Shown here: one piece after another, positions 58,430 to 64,000 of the stretch
Numbering within the stretch: position 1 is the first letter of the stretch
Layout: each line of letters starts with the position of its first letter
Assembly (NCBI GenBank): GCA_030180135.1
Contig: CM058234.1
Coordinates: forward strand, 310,001 to 374,000
Length of the DNA stretch: 64,000 nt
From: Orychophragmus violaceus
Taxonomy: Eukaryota; Streptophyta; Magnoliopsida; Brassicales; Brassicaceae
Direction of reading: 5' to 3'
Notes under the pieces: generated by a model
What the model was told of the DNA's origin: nothing
The model's database searches: none
The model's input: the letters and a program-made list of their open reading frames with translations, nothing else
Position numbers and translations under genes: made by a program

Positions 58430-59959
58430 AAGCTGAAATCCAAGAAAACAAAGATTTAGTTATGCTTTCCATGAGAAATCTTATCTAATAAGAAAACTCG
58501 CATTATATTCAAACAATATTTTCTCTATGAATATAATGATTCAAGATCCATACATCATTAAAATCTGAGTGGACGACTCGCCATCACCCAGAGTTTAGCA
58601 ATCTAGGTAAGCAAACCTTTGCTAATTGTACCCAGTACAACTCTTGGTCGCAGATGAGATAATCCATGTCTCATCCACTCTGACGTCTCTGGGCCCAGAA
58701 CTTCTGATGGCCCAGTCAAGTCAATCAATCTTTTCAGTCTTGTGATCATTGACAGTTGCACTGCAAGTCTATCAATGACCACCTGTCTTACTCATGTTGC
58801 AGTGGATACCAAGGACTCCAAGACTATCCAACTATAGCACAAGTTTTGACAGTAGACAATATCGGGCAAGACATCAAGGTCACTTGATATTTAGTTGAGG
58901 AAACTAAACTCTGAAAGGTTAGCAAATCAATCTCTTAGGTCATTTAATTGTTGATGTCTAGCACTGCAAGTCCATCAACATAATTACCTGCCTTACTCTC
59001 GTCATTGTGGACACCAAGCTCTTGGCTAGACATCACACAATGAAACGAGTCTTGACAGTTGACCACATTGAAGCTAATCTTTGATCAAGGTTTAGGTCGA
59101 GTTTGGTTTCTGCAAATTCAAGGTTCAATAACCATAATTCCGAGCATTGTATCAATCGACGCAGACTGTGTCTGTCGATCGACACCACCAAACAAAACCG
59201 AACTTCAATAACCAGTTAATTCAATTAACTCGGTTCATCGAACCGGTCATGTCGATCGACACATCCCGTGTGTGGCGATTGACATAAACCTCAACCAAAG
59301 ATAGTTTTGATAACCGGTTCAATCCAATTGAACCGACTTATCAGATCATACTGATCTTTACTATTCTAAACGGTTTATACTAATTGAGATAATCAGTTCA
59401 ATCCAATTGAACCAATTCATCCAATTTAAACCGTTTTAATCAGTTTCAACTAATTGCGATAACCGGTCCAATTCAATTGAACCGACTTATCCAATCAAAC
59501 TGATTTTAACCAATCGGTTTATACTAATTGAGATAATCAGTTCAATCCAATTGAACCAATTCACCCAATTTAAACCAATCTATTCGGACTTGACCAAGCA
59601 TGATAACCGGTCCAATCCAATTGAACCAATTAACCATTTGCTCGGTCTGTGTCGATCGACACAAACCTGTGTCGATCGATACGTGACCGAATCTGCTCTG
59701 TGTCGACCGATACACAACCTGTGTCGATCGACACAGAAAGCTTTCGGTTTTTCTTCGCGAAAAACCCTAGCCGCCGAATCTGTCGATTTTGCCACTTTGT
59801 GTCGACCGACACACCCAGTGTGTCGATCGACACTGTGCGAAAACACAGAATCGCAGATCGATCAAATCGATCTCACCTGTTCTAACTCAAACAACCTAGT
59901 TTGCGAATCTAAATCATCAAATTCGTTTAACAGGTTCGATTCAATGATAAAACCCTAAG
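58430..59959 (-). other. Long leader of element A
   Basis: About 1.5 kb from primer site to gag with no ORF in element sense. It includes an imperfect ~144-bp tandem duplication (from 59371 and 59515, CGGTTTATACTAATTGAGAT in both), many AATTGAACCGGTT-like palindromes, and the TCG palindrome array. Confidence 0.7.
59175..59830. repeat. Array of TCG(A)(T/C)CGA palindromes, leader of element A
   Basis: Eight octamers start at 59175, 59252, 59652, 59672, 59703, 59724, 59802 and 59823. Close neighbours are 20, 31, 21 and 21 bp apart. Most sit in the longer palindrome TGTGTCGATCGACACA or a near match. Confidence 0.85.
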
Positions 59960-59971
59960 GCTCTGATACCA
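59960..59971 (-). promoter_or_regulatory. Primer-binding site of element A
   Basis: GCTCTGATACCA (complement TGGTATCAGAGC), one base from the 5' LTR. Confidence 0.9.
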
Positions 59972-59972
59972 C

Positions 59973-60701
59973 TGTTGGAAATCCGAGCCAATTCTACCGT
60001 ATTCAGAATCCTCGCGAGTTCCAGATAGCCTAGGATCTAGGGTCTAGTTAATTGAATCATGATCTCACCTCGTGATTACCTGGAGTTTTGGCAGCGGAAG
60101 ATGCAGGTAATACGAGATCTGTAGCGCCTCAGATGCTGCGCCTCTACTGATAGTCCACACGCACACAAGCTGGAATCCGCCGGGATGCTAGTGCCGGTGC
60201 TCGGATCTCCCTGGGGATTCAGTTTCTAGAGGTTTCTGTGTTTTCTCTCTGAGAAAACACTCTGGGCGGCGCACGTCTGTCTAGGTCGAAGTTATAAGAT
60301 CACTTATATATCGACTTTGTCATAAACCGAAAACTCATTCTCGATTTCGGCCTTGTGTCGACCGACACACTTAGTGGTGTCGATCGACACACATCTTGTG
60401 TCGACCGACGCATCCAATGGTGTCGATCGACACACCTCATTAAAACTCATATTCGATCTGTATCCAATACACATCGATTAGATCATATGCCAATGATCAA
60501 TCCCATTCAGAGTGTTTCCAACTTGCTTAGGTGTGTGACCCTGTAGGTTCACACGATACCAGAAATGAGTTACAACTCATTTGTCATAAGCGGTTTCTTG
60601 CAAAACATTATGACCACCTAGTATCACATGAATTGTCCGATCTCGACAATACAACTATCTTTAGAGTTAGCACAATATGATTTCAGGACATAATCCCAAC
60701 A
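59973..60701 (-). repeat. 5' LTR of element A
   Basis: 729 bp, paired with 46316-47044; the four palindromes recur at 60358-60430 with the same 22, 21 and 22-bp steps. Confidence 0.92.
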
Positions 60702-60706
60702 GTATA

Positions 60707-62029
60707 TGTGGATATGAATATGGATATGGTCAAGGTCGAGCCCCGATGAGTTTCTTTCAAGAAATCATATCCTCACCGGAAGTGAGAAAATAATGATGGT
60801 AGCAATATGTGATGATGAAAGAAATTTGTGTGAGTACAATGTCAGGTTTATAAAGATTATTGACAGCTCTAGAAGAGCGAATTTCCTATGAGAACGCAAT
60901 TTGAAATCATTAATGCGTTATATTTTCTCAAGTCTCAAAGGTCAAAAGAATCTAAGATACACATGACCTAAGTTGGGTATGTTGTTGATTTTGTGGGATT
61001 CAATTCGAGATAGATGAACCTGGAGTGTTACTATCTCGAGGGGGAGAACTAGAGAATCCCACATCCATTCTAAGTACTAAGTGGAACATCCTGAAGATTA
61101 TGTTCACACTGAAAATAGACTTGATAAATCATTTATAAAGAAATCCAAAGGGATTTTAAATTTAATCATGTTGAGACAATAAGGGAAATGTTGAATGCTT
61201 TCAACAGAAGTAATACCCGAGGCAATAAATATATTTTGGAGAAAATACATGCATTATCTATTAAATTGTACTACACTACTACACACATATTATTAAAATG
61301 GAGATAAATGTTATAGTAAACCAGAAGTTTACTGAAAGTTTAATTTTTGGCAAACCGGTTATGCCATCCCGGTTTTGTAATGATGCGACATTCGTTGAAG
61401 AACCAGAGATTCTTACGAATGATCTGCTATATGCTGCTTGCTCACAAGGCAATACGATAAAACGATTTCACCAACCAAAATAGATTTGGAATCTATTTAA
61501 TTTATGGAAAATATACAAAGAAATGTTTGTGGGCTTGATCACCCACTGGTGGACTGATCATCCACCATATGTTTATATATTAACACATAGATAAGATTGT
61601 CATATGTATGTATCCTTGTCATAAATCCGCAACTTAAAGTGTGTGAGACTATTGTTAATACTGGTGAACTGAGCAGCATTAATTCGCATATAGCCAAAGA
61701 GTAAAATAGCTCTCCCCATCAAATTGGTTTTTGGGTCAGGAACCATAAATCCTCATCTAGAGAAGTTGGATAAGTTGCTCTACCACAATACAAAAGATGG
61801 GACCTCAATGGAGGTTATAAATATATGTTGGATATGATTCTCCATTGATGATTATACTCTATTAATGAGTCAATTTATCCAACTTTAGGGAGAGAAAATA
61901 AACAGCTGGAAAAGAAATGAATTATCTATGATCCTCGTACTAAAGAGCATGAATAGAAGTCCAAATGAATGTACGAAAGATAATTCAAGTAGATTGGTTA
62001 AGCAATTTGTTGCCAGATGCTTCAACTGA
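60707..62029 (+). other. Outer Copia: unrecognisable internal sequence
   Basis: Between the nested element and the recognisable pol relic. A GYGQGRAP-like stretch near 60735 may be the end of gag. No frame is open beyond ~60 codons. Confidence 0.4.
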
Positions 62030-64000
62030 CCCTAATAGAGTGACAAAGTCACATACCAGCTGTAAATGCTCTAGTTAAATTGGATGTCCCAGAAGGACAT
62101 TATCAAACTGCTAGTGAGTCTAAAGAGCGCTTGAAGCGTGATAGACCTATCGGTTCCAAAGATAAGAATCCTCGAAAAAGAAAAGGAGCATGAATGAGAA
62201 TGGAAGTACCGAGGAATGAAATATTAAGGATCTCGAGAAGAGATGATAAACATGACAACAAAGAAATTCAGGTACCTGAGAATATGAAAATCTCAAATAG
62301 CTATGTCATGTCTTGAATAATATGGAACCGATATCAAATCGACGTCGTTAATAATTATGCATGCAATATAGCAGTTGATGAGAATGAGGATCATAAACCA
62401 TCTATTGAAAAGTGTACACAAAGTGATGATTCGATAAAAGGGAAAGAGACAATAGATGCATGGTTAAAATCTCTTCAAAAGAAAAGAGTATTCAGACCAG
62501 TAGTCCATACACCTAATGGTGTAAAACCAGTGGCGCATAAATAGATTTTGATGCAAAATACATAAATAGGTATTTATACGAAAGAATATATAGGATGATG
62601 AAATGGTGAGATGCAAAGCAGTAGTTGCACAAAGGGTTCTCACAAAGACCTATAATGAATTATAAAGAAACTACTATCATGTGGTAGAAATAACTTCTTT
62701 AAAGTTTCTTATTAGTCTGACAACAAGAAAAGAAATTGAGAACCACTAGATAATGACAATTATGTGAAAGTTCCAGAAGATTTTAAAGTGGAAACCTCAT
62801 AAGGATTTAAACTACCTGAAGTAGTAAATTCGAATTCCTGAGAACAATGCTGCATAAAACTAAATCAATCTCTTTATGGACTAAAACAGTCAGGGCGTAT
62901 GTGGTATAATCTCTTTAGTGAGTACTTGTTAAGAAAAGGCTACAAGAATAACTGTGTTAGTCCATGCATCTTTATAAAGAGATTTAAGAAAGGATTTGTG
63001 ATAATTGCAGTATATGTTGATGATTTAAATATTATTGGAACTCCTGCAGAGATTCCAGACACAAGTTGAGTATTTGAAGAAAGAATTTGAGATGAAAGAT
63101 CTTGGAAAAATAAAATTTTGTTTCAGACTACAAATTGAACATGTAAAGAACGGAATTCTAGTACATCAAGAGACATACACAGAAAATGTGCTCAAAAAAG
63201 TTATATATGGATAATGCACACCCTTTGAGCAGTCCAATGGTTGTAAGATCACTTGATGTGTCAAAGGATCCATTCCGCCCTCGGAAAAACAATGAAGAAG
63301 TTCTTGGCCCTGAAGTACCATACTTAAGTGCAATATGAGCATTAATGTACCTTGCTAGTCATACAAGACCAGATATATCATTTTCGGTGAATTTGTTAGC
63401 AAGGTTTAGCTTATGCCCAACTCAAAGGCATTGGAATGGGATTAAGCATATACTTCGTTACCTCCAAGGTAAAAAAGACATGGGCTTATTCTTTTCTAAC
63501 TTATCCAAAGAAGGTCTAATTGGTTTTTCAGACTCAAGATACTTATCCGATCCCCATACTGCTAAATCGCAAATATGATATGTGTTCACTTGCGGAGGTA
63601 CTACCATTTCTTGGCGATCTATGAAGCAAACTCTCATTGCCACTTCTTCTAACCATGCAGAGATTTTAGCCATCCATGAAGCTAGTCGCGAATGTGTATG
63701 GTTAAGATCTGTCGTTCATCATATACAAGAAGATTGTGGTATTTCTGTAGGGAAAGAAGCTCCAACAATTATGTATGAAGACAATGCAGCATGCATCGCA
63801 CAACTCAAAGACGGATACATTAAAGGTGATAGAACAAAGCACATTCTACCAAAATTCTTCTTCACACACGATCTACATAAGAACGGCGATATACATGTTC
63901 TACAAGTCCGTTCGAGCAATAATTTGGCTGACTTATTTACAAAGGCGCTACCTACTTCTACTTTCAAGAAGTTAGTTCATCATATCGGGTTACGCCGTCT
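62030..64000 (+). pseudogene. Outer Copia pol remnant (linker, RT, RNase H)
   Basis: Plus-strand relic in Copia order: a RLKRGRPIGSKDKNPRKRKG-like linker near 62100, RT with SLYGLKQSGRMWYN (~62870) and YVDDLNIIGTP (~63012), the LGPEVPYLSAI block, ASHTRPDISFSVNLLARF (63350), and RNase H with YEDNAACIAQLKDGYIKGDR (~63774), ADLFTKALPT (~63928) up to the window end. Stops and frameshifts occur throughout (for example in-frame TGA after SAI near 63336). The end is cut by the window, not by biology. Confidence 0.85.

Larger units (their letters stand above)
46316..60701 (-). mobile_element. Copia-type LTR element A (minus strand), with element B nested inside
   Basis: Two 729-bp LTRs (46316-47044 and 59973-60701) with TG...CA ends and the target duplication GTATA on both sides. 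The complement of the tRNA-Met primer site sits next to the right LTR and the polypurine tract next to the left LTR, so the element reads right to left. The LTRs differ at about six positions by eye. Gag is open, pol is degenerate. Without nested element B and one CCAAC copy the element is ~6.9 kb. Confidence 0.93.
44804..64000 (+). mobile_element. Old, decayed Ty1/Copia element, host of nested insertions, cut by the window edge
   Basis: A left LTR remnant (44804-44979) is followed by degenerate internal sequence to 46315. It resumes at 60707 after the nested element and includes recognisable pol from ~62030 to the window end. Continuity across the nest is supported by the GTATA target duplication at 46311-46315 and 60702-60706. 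The right LTR lies outside the window. Many stops and frameshifts show it is long dead. Confidence 0.8.

Overview
This is plant nuclear DNA from a Brassicaceae species close to Arabidopsis. The intron-containing single-copy genes run in an order I recognise from the end of A. thaliana chromosome 3 (about At3g62740 to At3g62680): a GH1 beta-glucosidase, a tRNA-Gly, xyloglucan xylosyltransferase XXT1, a GH3 beta-glucan hydrolase, the ABC transporter ABCC14, the RING-H2 protein ATL5 and the proline-rich wall protein PRP3. Locus numbers and symbols are recalled, not searched.

Bases 1-24,000 are mostly host genes. The beta-glucosidase (minus strand, 542-5822) has exon 2 split by a ~2.9-kb element with inverted-repeat ends. 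XXT1 (6932-8305, minus) and the GH3 enzyme (9025-12194, plus, 8 exons, 645 codons after splicing) look intact; the GH3 intron 3 carries a SINE with an 11-bp target duplication. A repeat-rich spacer (12.2-18.6 kb) holds a palindromic CCGAACC-type element and a ~1.28-kb tandem duplication. ABCC14 (18602-23882, 9 exons, 1541 codons) follows.

Bases 24,000-44,800 are sparse. They contain a GC-rich foldback element, an unrecognised ORF pair, a very young complete Copia retrotransposon (28388-34417; LTRs identical by eye, CTTTT target duplication, one 1372-codon gag-pol ORF), a LINE remnant, two small inverted-repeat elements, ATL5, a Helitron that has picked up pieces of at least three host genes (PAL, an unknown gene, and chloroplast sensor kinase CSK), and PRP3 with a root-hair-type promoter element.

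Bases 44,800-64,000 are a nest of retrotransposons. An old decayed plus-strand Copia (from ~44,804, running off the right edge) was entered by minus-strand element A (46316-60701, target duplication GTATA). Element A was entered by minus-strand element B (48776-56244, target duplication CCAAC). A and B each keep a long open gag, but their pol is full of stops although their LTR pairs differ by only about 6/729 and 1/673. Both carry arrays of CpG palindromes of the form TCG(A/G)(T/C)CGA, spaced mainly 21-22 bp and in places 10-12 bp, in their LTRs and in their long leaders near the primer-binding site. I see no function for these arrays in known families and regard them as the best candidate here for something undescribed.

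Functionally the host genes are a loose set of cell-wall and specialised-metabolism functions (XXT1, GH3 glucanase, PRP3, GH1 glucosidase) plus a vacuolar-type transporter and an E3 ligase. They share no operon-like link; the order is ancestral synteny.
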